DNA of 64,000 nucleotides from Neobacillus sp. PS3-40 (GCF_030915485.1 NZ_CP133266.1:1736001-1800000), one strand, 5' to 3'. Positions 8,617-16,859 are shown, counted from the first letter of the stretch. Translations and numbers: made by a program. The notes: generated by a model not told the origin, from the letters alone.

Positions 8617-10695
8617 TTACTCATTGCTATTTTTAGGCATATAGATCATTGCCTTAAACAAATCTCCATCTACTTGAATGATAAATTTACCTTTTTGGAT
8701 TTCAATTAGGCTTTTTGCAATGGATAGGCCTAACCCACTGCCTTGACTGGATCTAGATTCATCGCCTCGTTTAAAGCGTTCCATTAATTCATCTGCTGAA
8801 ATATTCAACTCATAAGCTGAAATGTTTTTGAAAGTGAGAAGGATTTCATTCCCTAAATCTTCGATATCTATATATATCCTTGATGCTTGGAGAGCATATT
8901 TAAATATATTGGATAATAAGTTTTCGATGGCCCTCCACATTAGCTTTCCATCAGCTGCAATATATACCTTCTCCTTAGGATAGTTCATCTTAAATTTTAA
9001 ATCCAAGTCTTCAATCTTGTCGCTAACTTCTCCAAGTCCTTGTGTTAGTAAAGATACCATATCAATTCGCTCAAAATGAACCGGAATATTCCCGCTAGAA
9101 GCCTTTGCGGCATCGAATAAATTATCCGTTAGTACTTTTAGCCTTTTCGATTTTTGATCCAGAATTTCGATAAATCCCTGGACCTTTGATGGATCCTGTT
9201 CCTTTTTCAATAAATCCACATAGGTGATAATGGAGGTTAAAGGGGTTCTTATATCATGTGAAACATTGGTAATGAGCTCCGATTTTAATCTTTCACCTTT
9301 TAGTTCGCTATCAACTGCTTTTTTCAAACCATCGGTGATGCTGTTTATATTAGCCGCAAGTCTTCCAAACTCGCCATCTCCATCCACATTTACACAATGA
9401 TGAATATCTCCATCCTTAATTCTCTCGACACCTTCTTGGATTGCATGAAATGACTTTATTTTTTTCAAGGCGAACCATGCAGCCACACCAATTGTTACTG
9501 GAAACATGAAAAACGTTAATGCCACTGCAATTGGATAACCAATCACAATTAATACCGTCTTTACCCCAACGCTGCCGTTCTTATATACCTCTCCTATAAA
9601 TGCAACCAACTTTGAGAGGATCGAATAAATCAGGGTATGCCTGAATAGTGTTTTGTTCTTGAAATGCTTTACAAGTGACAAAACCAGCACGAGGCCCGCG
9701 ACCGCTATTGGAATCGTGATTGGGATGATTATTTTATTGATGTCAATATACAATTCATTTACCAATGTACCCCAAAGGATAACAAGGCCTATACATAACA
9801 ATAGATTTATATCATTATATAATTTATCTACTGGATTAAAGTGTACATCTTCTTTCTTACTTGATTTTCTCCCTGTTACAACGACTAAATATAAAAATGA
9901 TAGTAGTAATCCTGCAAGAAAACTTACTAACATATAAAAGCTGTTTGTAGCCTTTACTTTGTTTTCCTTCCATTCTTTCACTTTTTGATTTAAAAAATCT
10001 TTTGTAAACGCAACATAAACAACAGTGTTTTCCTGATCCAAATTATTGATGCTTTCTGTAATTCGATATAAGTATTGATTGTCTTTAATCTCTTTTGGAT
10101 AGATCTCACTTTTATATTTTTCAAACTTCATATAAGTAGGATAGGTTTTTAGCTGCTCATTCTCGAGCTTCGAACTGTTTGAATACGTATTTTTACCGTC
10201 ACTGACATAATACAACGGATCTTTATGCTCTTCTAGATTTTGTACGAGTAAATGATATTCTTTTAAATCAGCCTGAATTAACCGATCCTTTGCAAGAGTT
10301 ATCTTATCTGCATATTCCACTTTAAAGATCTTATAATTTTCCTCTTGGCTTAACTGTGGATTAAAGCTTCTGGAATTTCCTTGAAATTCAGCGAATAGGT
10401 TTTCTACTTCCATTCTTAATTCTTCTTCATCAATCGATCCGCCATTTTTGATATTTTCTTCATTCTTATATTCACCAATCAATCTCATCAGGTTGCTGAT
10501 GATCATATCACTTTCCTTGACATAGGCATCGCTAAGAAAGTAGTTATCTTCAAAAATAATTCTATAATTAACTCCATTCAATTCTTTTATCTTCACCAAT
10601 TCTCTTATGACACCTGTAAAACAAAGGATCACAATCATAAAAACAGCTATTTTTATGATGTTTGATTGGCTATAGCTTTTCAACTTTATATCCAA
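8617..10695 (-). CDS. Membrane sensor histidine kinase
   Basis: 692 aa. One membrane helix lies at about residues 13-31, followed by an extracellular stretch of about 210 residues, then about five more hydrophobic segments between 250 and 410. A HAMP-like linker and the kinase core follow: H-box NVSHDIRTPLTS, N-box ENLLSNIFKYA, G-box GSGLGLS. It autophosphorylates on His and passes phosphate to the response regulator whose gene overlaps it by 26 bp upstream. The start codon appears to be TTG behind GGGGAG, with a second TTG four codons on as an alternative. The signal sensed is unknown; the kinase core resembles VanS-type kinases. No target such as a transporter gene is adjacent. Confidence 0.9.
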   Translation of the reverse strand: MDIKLKSYSQSNIIKIAVFMIVILCFTGVIRELVKIKELNGVNYRIIFEDNYFLSDAYVKESDMIISNLMRLIGEYKNEENIKNGGSIDEEELRMEVENLFAEFQGNSRSFNPQLSQEENYKIFKVEYADKITLAKDRLIQADLKEYHLLVQNLEEHKDPLYYVSDGKNTYSNSSKLENEQLKTYPTYMKFEKYKSEIYPKEIKDNQYLYRITESINNLDQENTVVYVAFTKDFLNQKVKEWKENKVKATNSFYMLVSFLAGLLLSFLYLVVVTGRKSSKKEDVHFNPVDKLYNDINLLLCIGLVILWGTLVNELYIDINKIIIPITIPIAVAGLVLVLSLVKHFKNKTLFRHTLIYSILSKLVAFIGEVYKNGSVGVKTVLIVIGYPIAVALTFFMFPVTIGVAAWFALKKIKSFHAIQEGVERIKDGDIHHCVNVDGDGEFGRLAANINSITDGLKKAVDSELKGERLKSELITNVSHDIRTPLTSIITYVDLLKKEQDPSKVQGFIEILDQKSKRLKVLTDNLFDAAKASSGNIPVHFERIDMVSLLTQGLGEVSDKIEDLDLKFKMNYPKEKVYIAADGKLMWRAIENLLSNIFKYALQASRIYIDIEDLGNEILLTFKNISAYELNISADELMERFKRGDESRSSQGSGLGLSIAKSLIEIQKGKFIIQVDGDLFKAMIYMPKNSNE

Positions 10696-11356
10696 CTCCC
10701 CACACCACCTTCAAATATTTTGGTTCTTTCGGATTTATTTCTATTTTTTCTCTGATTTTTCGAATATGTACGGTTACTGTATTTTCCGGATTAAAAGAGG
10801 GTTCATTCCATACCTTTTCATATATTTCCTCAATGGAAAATACTTTTCCTGCGTTTGTAGTAAGTAGTTTTAAAATCTTATATTGCACTGGTGTAAGATG
10901 GACCTCGTCTCCATCGACTGTTATCATTTTTGTTTCATCATTGATCATGAGTCCCCCGCTCTTGTACACGTTACTCTGGGTTTCAAGGCTCCCAAATGTT
11001 GTATACCTTCGCAGCTGTGATTTTACTCTTGCAATTAGTTCTAAGGGATTAAACGGCTTGGTTATGTAATCATCCGCCCCTAAATTCAACCCTAATATTT
11101 TATCTGTATCCTCTGATTTAGCGGACAGCATGATTAACGGAATGTTATGACCTTCTCTAATCTTTGCCGTTGCCCTTATCCCATCCATTTTAGGCATCAT
11201 AATATCCATAATGATAAGGTGTATCTCATGATCTCCGATTACTTCTATCGCTTCTATTCCGTTAAAAGCTTTGAATATTTTATATCCTTCATTTTCTAAA
11301 TAAATTACAATAGCATCTACGATTTCCTTATCATCATCACAAACCAATATGTTCAT
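10670..11356 (-). CDS. OmpR-family response regulator
   Basis: 228 aa. The receiver domain has an acidic cluster (CDDD, residues 6-9), phospho-acceptor Asp51 in IMDIMMP and Lys100 in YITKPF. A C-terminal winged helix (about 130-228) carries the OmpR/PhoB motifs VHLTPVQYKILKLL and NTVTVHIRKIREKI. It is the partner of the overlapping kinase gene downstream. Sequence style is VanR-like. Repeated TAAGA elements lie about 80-120 bp upstream of its start (11436-11475) and could be an autoregulatory site. Confidence 0.93.
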   Translation of the reverse strand: MNILVCDDDKEIVDAIVIYLENEGYKIFKAFNGIEAIEVIGDHEIHLIIMDIMMPKMDGIRATAKIREGHNIPLIMLSAKSEDTDKILGLNLGADDYITKPFNPLELIARVKSQLRRYTTFGSLETQSNVYKSGGLMINDETKMITVDGDEVHLTPVQYKILKLLTTNAGKVFSIEEIYEKVWNEPSFNPENTVTVHIRKIREKIEINPKEPKYLKVVWGVGYKVEKL

Positions 11357-11435
11357 GAAAGTCCACTCCTCTATACGGGTTTCAACAATTAATCACCCCT
11401 TTTTTATTCTTTCTAAGGGAATGATATCAATTAAA

Positions 11436-11475
11436 TCTTAACAAACTCATGATGCAATTCTTAAGATTTTCTTAG
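11436..11475 (-). promoter_or_regulatory. Repeated TTAAGA elements upstream of response regulator
   Basis: On the minus strand CTAAGA, CTTAAGA and GTTAAGA occur in direct orientation, roughly 11 and 23 bp apart, so on one DNA face. This arrangement is typical of OmpR-family binding sites. Autoregulation is inferred only from position and spacing. Confidence 0.35.
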
Positions 11476-11720
11476 TATTTTTTATAAAGGTCCACATTAA
11501 GTGGAAAAGTTGCCCAAAAACCTGCACATATTAATGTTACGGTTCAGCATGCCATATCAAATGGGGTTTTAATAAATTAATGCAAATCTAATCATTACAA
11601 GATTATCAACTATCGGGCCAAAACCTGCTAGTATAGTCATAGTATTTGACTCAACATTATTTTAATCTATACTACTTGCACGTGCTTTCCCTTCTAAAAC
11701 AAAAAATTCTTCATCCCTTA

Positions 11721-11985
11721 AACGTTGTACTACTTGTAGATGAAAAATCCTCTTAAATAAGAAAGCCTGTCTTTACTCGGGTAATTAGCGACAATAAAAT
11801 AAGCGGAGATTTTCCGGTTAGATGCAGAATGGAGCTCATTTCGGTGTAAATAAGCGAAGGTTTTCCGGTTATGCAATGCAAAGGCACCTATTTTCGCGAT
11901 TTTCGAGTCAATAGGCGAAATTTCTCCTTCTATTTAAGCTTTTTTTATTCTAATTTACTAATTAAGCGGAATTTTTCCGTCTATT
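11721..11985 (+). repeat. Dispersed intergenic repeat, copy A (about 265 bp)
   Basis: This stretch is clearly the same element as 35986-36240 in inverted orientation. Shared blocks include TACTACTTGTAGATG, AAGCGGAGATTTTCCGGTTA, GATGCAGAATGGAGCTCATTT, TTTCGAGTCAATAGGCG and TAATTTACTAATTAAGCGGAA. It contains internal sub-repeats of the form AAGCGGA(A/G)ATTTTCCG. No open reading frame or transposase is present. The surrounding gap (11357-12745) otherwise holds the regulator upstream region, another repeat and a decayed gene. Confidence 0.8.
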
Positions 11986-12145
11986 ATTTTTTCTGATACT
12001 TTTGGCAATATTATAGTTCAGCATTTTAAGTATTCTACAGTCATTAATTTTGCATAAAATGAAAGTTTTTTTACACCCCTATCTTTAAAATAATCTACGG
12101 CAATAAGAAAAACCGGGCAAAACCAGCCGCTCTGTCAACTAGTCT

Positions 12146-12242
12146 GTTGATTTCCGCTCCAGGTACTTGCTTTCCGGGGCGGCGTTCGCCGAGCCTGTAA
12201 CACTAATCCCCCATGAGTCAAGCACCTTCCGCTCCAATCAAC
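12146..12242 (-). repeat. GC-rich dispersed repeat, copy 1
   Basis: GTTGATTTCCGCTCC on the left and GGAGCGGAAGGTGC (minus strand) on the right bound a GC-rich core that stands out from the AT-rich surroundings. The element matches 36287-36415 when reverse complemented. Repeats of the type GGAGCGGAAATCAAC are common between genes in Bacillaceae. Confidence 0.7.
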
Positions 12243-12268
12243 AGAGTGTTAAAAATTAATCATGAGCT

Positions 12269-12560
12269 TTAACTTAGCCTTTTGGTTTGAGAATATCCGA
12301 TAGTATGTACTCTATTCCATGTACTCCTGTAATAATCCGGGTACATTTCGCCCCCACATTTTTCACATGAAAACATTGGGAGGAGTTGTTGGATCCCCAT
12401 CGTCCATTAAGTCGAAATCCCTCACTACGCTTAAAGAAATCTCCTCCTTTTCATGACACGTTAAACAAACAAAGCTAACTCTCTGGTTCTTTGATTGGTT
12501 AAGGCTTATATTTTTCTTCTTTTTCTTTCCCTTTTTGCGGGTTTTCGATACCGGTGAGAA
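12269..12560 (-). pseudogene. Frameshifted remnant of a small zinc-ribbon protein
   Basis: Two minus-strand frames join to make one plausible protein. The first contains VCLTCHEKEEISLSVVRDFD and continues to DDGDPTTPP. After a frame change near 12375 the second continues CEKCGGEMYPDYY and stops at 12269-12271. Together they give the pair CxxC...CxxC of a zinc ribbon. There is no start codon in frame at the 5' side. I read this as a broken gene for a short zinc-ribbon protein of unknown function. Confidence 0.55.
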
Positions 12561-12745
12561 ACGCTATCATCCTTTCAAGATATGCCCTCGAATATTTGCA
12601 AACTTTGTTGTTCTTTTGCAAATAATTGTAAAGATTATTGTGGTAAAATTAACCTATAATTGGAAAATATTAAACAATTAGGGGTGAATTGCTAAGTGAA
12701 TAATGGAGTTTTTATTGCTATTCTAATACAACTAAGGAGGTAAGT

Positions 12746-13696
12746 ATGAAAAAAATTATATGTCTAGCCTTTTTTTTAATATTTATAATCTTTACTACTG
12801 CTTGTAACCATCAAGCGGCAAGCAAAGAAGAGCTCAAGCCTTTTCCTATGCAGATTGAAAAACAAATATCAACAATAACAGGTAAAAACATAAAGGATGT
12901 TACTAAAAAGGATTTGTTAAGTATCACTGAACTTAGATTAGAGGAACCGGACAGTAAAGCTAGCGTAAATTTAGACACATTGGAACAATTACCGAATTTA
13001 AAGTCTATATTTATTTCTGTCCCATTTACCCACCCGGACTCTTTGTACAGTCTAAAAAAGTTAAAATGGCTCGTTATTGACAATGTAGATTCTTCTACAA
13101 TAGACATTTCTAAACTTCCTTCATCACTAGAAAATCTTTCACTTGAACATACAAACTTACAAAGTATTCACGGCATAAACCACCTAAGCAACGTAAAGAC
13201 CTTGTGGCTTGCCAGGAATCAATTAGATAGTTCAGATTTGGATGAAATTCATCAACTAAAAGCATTAGAACAATTAGATCTGGGGCAAAACAACATTGAG
13301 TCATTATCCTTTCTAGAGAACCTCACCACTTTGATATATCTTGATTTATCAAAAAATAGAATTACTGATATCAGTCCGATAAATAGTCTTACGCACTTGC
13401 AGATTTTAAATATCAGTTCCAATCCTATAAAAGAACTACACTTATCCGATAAAGTGCAAGTAGAGATGTTAGATTTACAGAATACAAACCTTTCGGATAT
13501 TAGTACTTTAAAATCTCAGTTCAAATTAGCTAGAGTAGATATTCGTAACACTAAAGTTCATTCGATAGCCCCATTAAAAAACCTATCTAATTTAACGGTG
13601 TTACTACTAAATAAAAATAATGTAACAGATTGGGAATCCCTTAGTAAAAAAAGGGATTTGCTCATTTCTGAAAAAGACTTACTTACGAAATATTAA
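12746..13696 (+). CDS. Leucine-rich-repeat lipoprotein
   Basis: 316 aa. A lipoprotein signal peptide (MKKIICLAFFLIFIIF) ends in the lipobox TTAC, with Cys at residue 20 as the lipidation site, so the protein should sit on the outer face of the membrane. From about residue 90 to 300 it consists of 22-residue leucine-rich repeats of the internalin type (for example LEQLDLGQNNIESLSFLENL, then LIYLDLSKNRITDISPINSL). Such domains bind proteins or peptides; no enzymatic motif is present. A good AAGGAGG ribosome site precedes the ATG. It is a lone gene in an eroded accessory region and has its own terminator. Function unknown. Confidence 0.85.
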   Translation: MKKIICLAFFLIFIIFTTACNHQAASKEELKPFPMQIEKQISTITGKNIKDVTKKDLLSITELRLEEPDSKASVNLDTLEQLPNLKSIFISVPFTHPDSLYSLKKLKWLVIDNVDSSTIDISKLPSSLENLSLEHTNLQSIHGINHLSNVKTLWLARNQLDSSDLDEIHQLKALEQLDLGQNNIESLSFLENLTTLIYLDLSKNRITDISPINSLTHLQILNISSNPIKELHLSDKVQVEMLDLQNTNLSDISTLKSQFKLARVDIRNTKVHSIAPLKNLSNLTVLLLNKNNVTDWESLSKKRDLLISEKDLLTKY

Positions 13697-13736
13697 AGAA
13701 GGCCACTTAAATATTTAAGTGGCCTTCTTTAATATT
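13689..13736 (+). terminator. Perfect 48-nt palindrome, terminator of LRR lipoprotein gene
   Basis: A 24-bp perfect inverted repeat centred at 13712/13713 with core GGCCACTTAAATATTTAAGTGGCC starts at the stop codon. T-rich and A-rich flanks on both sides suggest it also terminates the minus-strand remnant that ends at 13735. Confidence 0.85.
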
Positions 13737-13920
13737 AGCTGTATTTCACAATTTTCTTTACATCAATTCCATAAGCCGCAATGGTTTCTGCTAATGTAGT
13801 TCGGGTACTTGAACCAGGATCACTTATTTTTATCATTGAAGTTGTAATGGTAGATGTATCAGGGTCATATCCACCATCTGGATTCGGATAAGTAGTAAGA
13901 ACACCGTTAAAACTGTTTTT
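13735..13920 (-). pseudogene. C-terminal gene fragment, no start codon
   Basis: About 61 sense codons end at a TAA (13735-13737) beside the palindromic terminator. The translation (…TTYPNPDGGYDPDTSTITT…DVKKIVKYS) looks like real protein. It is in the same frame as, and directly follows, the stop codon of the lipoprotein gene at 13921. It may be the truncated end of an unrelated deleted gene, or of a longer version of that lipoprotein now cut by a stop. Family not recognised. Confidence 0.45.
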
Positions 13921-14409
13921 TTAATTTGTTAAGAATGAAATTAACAACATTTTTCCGTTTATTTGTTTAAATTTAAATTCATATTCAACATTATTTTCAG
14001 CAAATCCAACTATAATGCGTCCATCTTTATTAAGAGAATGAAAACGGTAATCAAATACCTTATGATTGATCGTCTTTATGAAATCTTGTTTAAATCCATC
14101 CTTATAAACAAAGGAGTTCGTGGTTTTGTCGATGGTAATGGAAGAGTCAACAACCGACTGTAAATAAGCATAATCTTTTTCAACCATAGCATTAATTGAT
14201 TTTAGTGATAGATTCATGGTTTCGACAAGTTGCTCATTTGTAACATTAGGCAGTTTTTTAACTAATTCTTTTAGTTCTGTATTTTCCTTTTCTAACTTAG
14301 CGGCGTTATTAGAGTCCGTTACTGATTTAACATTGGAATTAATACTCTCTTTCGCTGTGCAACCAGACATGATGAATAAAATGATAACAAAAATTAGATA
14401 TTTTTTCAT
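13921..14409 (-). CDS. Small hypothetical lipoprotein
   Basis: 162 aa from the ATG at 14407-14409, chosen because MKKYLIFVIILFIMSGC is a clean lipoprotein signal peptide with lipobox MSGC and a GGGGGTG ribosome site lies 12 bases upstream. An ATG seven codons earlier (14430) is possible but would precede the signal. A short coiled-coil-prone stretch (residues about 35-55, KLEKENTELKELVKKL) is followed by a globular domain rich in beta-strand residues. No family recognised. It is probably anchored outside the membrane. Confidence 0.65.
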   Translation of the reverse strand: MKKYLIFVIILFIMSGCTAKESINSNVKSVTDSNNAAKLEKENTELKELVKKLPNVTNEQLVETMNLSLKSINAMVEKDYAYLQSVVDSSITIDKTTNSFVYKDGFKQDFIKTINHKVFDYRFHSLNKDGRIIVGFAENNVEYEFKFKQINGKMLLISFLTN

Positions 14410-14445
14410 TTTTTTGCCATTCACCCCCATTTAGTGCATCGTAAC

Positions 14446-14481
14446 AAAAAAAGAGCAAGGAATCAATTGGTTCCCTGCTCT
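14446..14481 (-). terminator. Rho-independent terminator of a decayed minus-strand gene
   Basis: An 11-bp stem (AGAGCAGGGAA pairing with TTCCTTGCTCT, one G-T pair) is followed by seven T residues on the minus strand. The only candidate gene end upstream is a 24-codon fragment ending in …QFVITLPPQY at 14487. It appears to be what remains of a deleted gene. Confidence 0.7.
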
Positions 14482-14486
14482 CCCTC

Positions 14487-14706
14487 TTAATATTGAGGTG
14501 GTAATGTAATTACAAACTGACTTATTCCGTCAGAAATAGCCTCCGCACCAAAGCGGCAAGATTATGGTTCGAGTCACAGAAGCGCATCATTTCTGAAAAG
14601 CCAAAAATGTAGCTTAAGGTTTTCGTCACAGTGGCGCCCCGAAATATGTCAAAAGAGTAATAAAGTAAAAGAAAAGAAGAGTCTGACATTGGTAATTAGT
14701 TCTCCA
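14487..14706 (-). other. Eroded intergenic stretch with a 24-codon gene end
   Basis: A minus-strand frame with GAEAISDGISQFVITLPPQY and a TAA at 14487-14489 ends just before a good terminator, suggesting the tail of a lost gene. The rest of 14561-15138 shows no convincing gene. A TTG-started frame of 67 codons at 14707-14910 has no recognisable features. Confidence 0.3.
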
Positions 14707-15153
14707 TTAATATTTCCATGGATTTTTTCTTTTAGAATTACTACTATCCGGTAGTACATAAGGGTAAACGTCCAATGGTATATATCCACAATTATCGGCC
14801 TGGATTATCTCTATGAAATATTTACTAAGAAATATAGATATAATCCTCAGTATGTGTCCATTTCCATTAAATTCCCTCCTCTTCTTATAAGACCAGTTTT
14901 TATTAGCCAAGTTATTCCCTTTCCTTGGTCTATCTCTTTTTAATCGGTTTCATTTAGAATTTCATCTGGTGTATAAACCTCTGTACTAATTTATTAAAAA
15001 AGATATAATAGAAGTAGAATATATGTTCGTAATAAAATATTGGAATTCTTAGTTTGAAAGAAAGTAAAAACGGGTTATTAGTAAAAAATGTTGCCATTTT
15101 AGGGGAAGTGTAATTTCTCTTTCATTAAATTTTGTGCCTTGAGCACAGCGAAA

Positions 15154-15561
15154 ATGAAAACTTGGGAAGCCTCATATGTTGCAGGAATTATTGACGGAGA
15201 AGGGAGTATAACTTTGACAAGAATGCATAAAAAAGAATTTCGACGTCCGGGTATATCAATTGCATCAACAGATAAAGAACTACTTATTTATATACAATCT
15301 TTAATAGGTGGTCTTATAAATAATAAAAAAAATTATAACCCTGATAAACATAAGAACTCTTTTACATTAACTGTAAAAAAGAAGGAAGAAGTTTTCAATA
15401 CATTAAAACAAATTACGCCATTTCTAAGAATTAAACAGAAGAGAAAACGAGCTGAATGGATTCTTTACCAATACGACCTAGTTACACCAAGGAATGGAAA
15501 ATATAATTCAGAATTACTAAGAGAGAAAGTTGCTTTTGAAAATGAATTTTTTCAAAAATAA
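15154..15561 (+). CDS. LAGLIDADG homing endonuclease, free-standing next to ssrA
   Basis: 135 aa from ATG 15154; a TTG five codons earlier is an alternative, and no strong ribosome site is visible for either. The motif YVAGIIDGEGSI (residues 8-19) is the LAGLIDADG helix with its catalytic acidic residue. A single motif means the enzyme should work as a homodimer. The remainder, rich in Lys/Arg with ISIASTDKELL and LLREKVAFENEF, fits intron-type LAGLIDADG_1 endonucleases. Such enzymes cut intronless or element-free target alleles to spread their DNA. It ends right at the tmRNA terminator and is convergent with ssrA, whose T-loop carries a group I intron. It is outside the intron, which is unusual. 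Confidence 0.85.
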   Translation: MKTWEASYVAGIIDGEGSITLTRMHKKEFRRPGISIASTDKELLIYIQSLIGGLINNKKNYNPDKHKNSFTLTVKKKEEVFNTLKQITPFLRIKQKRKRAEWILYQYDLVTPRNGKYNSELLREKVAFENEFFQK

Positions 15562-15588
15562 AAAAAGACTAGCATCTCTGCTAGCCTT
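15558..15588 (-). terminator. Terminator of ssrA
   Basis: On the minus strand a 9-bp stem AGGCTAGCA/TGCTAGTCT with a four-base loop is followed by a run of T. It lies about 17 bp past the mature tmRNA 3' end and touches the stop codon of the convergent endonuclease gene. Confidence 0.85.
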
Positions 15589-15604
15589 TCCTCCACATAT
15601 GTAG

Positions 15605-16243
15605 TGGAGACGGTGGGACGTGCTCTTCCATGCTTTCGTCATGGCACTGACTATATCTTGAACCTACTTTTACGCAGGTCCTCTGGCGTATTATGCGAAT
15701 CATATATTTACCTAATATCGATCAGGCAGGATTTCGCATCTTAGTACTACCCTTATTATGGCAGCCTATAAGTCGATACACGGCTGTTGGATTACTCCAC
15801 ATACCGCTCGGCATTGCCTTACCGCAAATTTGCAGCTTAGGTTTCACCGATAAAGCCAGATTTTCACTTGTGTGTTACCACACAAGGCGACTAAGTTACT
15901 AATCGAACCCACGTCCAAAAATATCGCCACTTAAGCGTCTACGAGTGTAGTCGACATATTCGCATTTCGCTGAGCTATCTGCCTATCGACAGGCGTCCAG
16001 TCAGCTAGCCTGGTTGTTCTCTTCCTTCATCCTCAGGCGGTGGAATCCGGCGTAGCCCACTTAGAGTGAGTCCCTTACCCTACCACATGGGCAATGGAGG
16101 GAGGAACCGCTATGCAGTATTAAGCTGCGAAAGCGAAGTTGTTGTTAGTTTTGCCAGTTATAGGCTTTGACGTTTTAACGAGGCCGATCCCCTCGACTCG
16201 CAACCTAAGCTCGAACTACCCCTGTCGAATCCGTAGCGTCCCC
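15605..16243 (-). ncRNA. ssrA: tmRNA, interrupted by a group I intron
   Basis: Transfer-messenger RNA, which with SmpB rescues stalled ribosomes and tags the broken peptide for proteolysis. The 5' acceptor strand GGGGACG (16237-16243) pairs with CGTCTCC at the 3' end (15606-15612), and the GGATTCGACAGGGGT block follows the 5' strand. The tag frame at 16120-16155 encodes GKTNNNFAFAA and a TAA. The T-stem GTGGG/CCCAC is split in its loop by the intron at 15619-15901. The spliced RNA would be 356 nt, normal for Bacillus. CCA is not encoded. smpB lies just upstream, as in B. subtilis. Confidence 0.96.
15619..15901 (-). mobile_element. 283-nt group I intron in the tmRNA T-loop
   Basis: The insert splits the T-loop as TTCGAT^T, the tmRNA reading correctly only if it is removed. 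The 5' exon ends in U and the insert ends in G, as group I introns require. The exon end CGAT can pair with GTCG at intron bases 12-15, giving P1 with a U-G pair at the splice site. Near the 3' end AAGATATAGTC matches the typical P7/P3 core strand of group I introns. There is no coding sequence inside, so any mobility would depend on an enzyme in trans, perhaps the adjacent LAGLIDADG protein. Confidence 0.88.
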
Positions 16244-16343
16244 ATGATAAAAGGGTCAGTTGCCTATTAAGCAAACTTGACGTTCGGAAGCTCATGTAAA
16301 GTTTGAGCTAAGATCATTCGTCGCAACTTCCTGCGACTTAATT

Positions 16344-16371
16344 ATTATAACACATATTACTCACATTTCAA
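16344..16371 (-). promoter_or_regulatory. SigA-type promoter of ssrA
   Basis: Minus strand TTGAAA-N16-TATAAT. It would start transcription about 95 nt before the mature tmRNA 5' end, leaving a leader that RNase P removes. The leader contains a hairpin GTCGCA/TGCGAC. Confidence 0.75.
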
Positions 16372-16391
16372 TTGTAAGTATTTGTAAACCG

Positions 16392-16859
16392 CTACATTTT
16401 CTGACGTTCACGAAATGCACGCTCAATTTCTCGACCCGCTTCTTTTTTCTTCAGATCCTCACGCTTATCATAATTCTTCTTCCCTTTTGCAAGACCGATC
16501 AAAACCTTCGCAAATCCATTTTTTAAATAAACCTTTAATGGAACTAATGCATAGCCAACTTCTTTTGTTTCCCCAAACAGCTTCGCAATTTCGCGATTAT
16601 GTAGCAACAGCTTCCGCGGTCTTAATGGATCATGATTAAAGCGATTCCCCTGTTCATACGGGCTAACATGCATGCTGTATAAAAAAGCTTCACCATTCTG
16701 AATTCTAGCATACGAATCCTTTAAATTTACTTTACCTGCTCTGATCGATTTAATTTCTGTACCTTGTAGAACTATCCCGGCTTCATACGTTTCTTCAATA
16801 AAAAAATCGTGGTAAGCCTTTTTATTATTCGCACAAAGTTTCCCTTCACCTTTTGGCAT
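16392..16859 (-). CDS. smpB: SsrA-binding protein
   Basis: 155 aa from ATG 16857-16859, preferred because GAGGTG lies 7 bases before it; a start three codons earlier would sit too close. The OB-fold motifs [29 protein letters not shown] and LLLHNREI and the basic C-terminal tail ([25 protein letters not shown]) are diagnostic. SmpB binds the tRNA-like domain of tmRNA and places it in the ribosomal A site. The gene is next to ssrA and downstream of rnr, the nuclease that degrades rescued mRNAs. Confidence 0.97.
   Translation of the reverse strand: MPKGEGKLCANNKKAYHDFFIEETYEAGIVLQGTEIKSIRAGKVNLKDSYARIQNGEAFLYSMHVSPYEQGNRFNHDPLRPRKLLLHNREIAKLFGETKEVGYALVPLKVYLKNGFAKVLIGLAKGKKNYDKREDLKKKEAGREIERAFRERQKM

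Noticed and set aside
14560-14600. GGTTCGAGTCAC resembling a tRNA T-arm
   Set aside because: Flanking bases do not form a T-stem or acceptor stem on either strand.
14707-14910. 67-codon minus-strand frame with a TTG start
   Set aside because: No domain, signal peptide or neighbour supports it; composition looks like translated AT-rich spacer.
15693-15902. 69-codon plus-strand frame inside the tmRNA intron
   Set aside because: It is antisense to the ribozyme core and spans the splice site; sequence constraint comes from the RNA.
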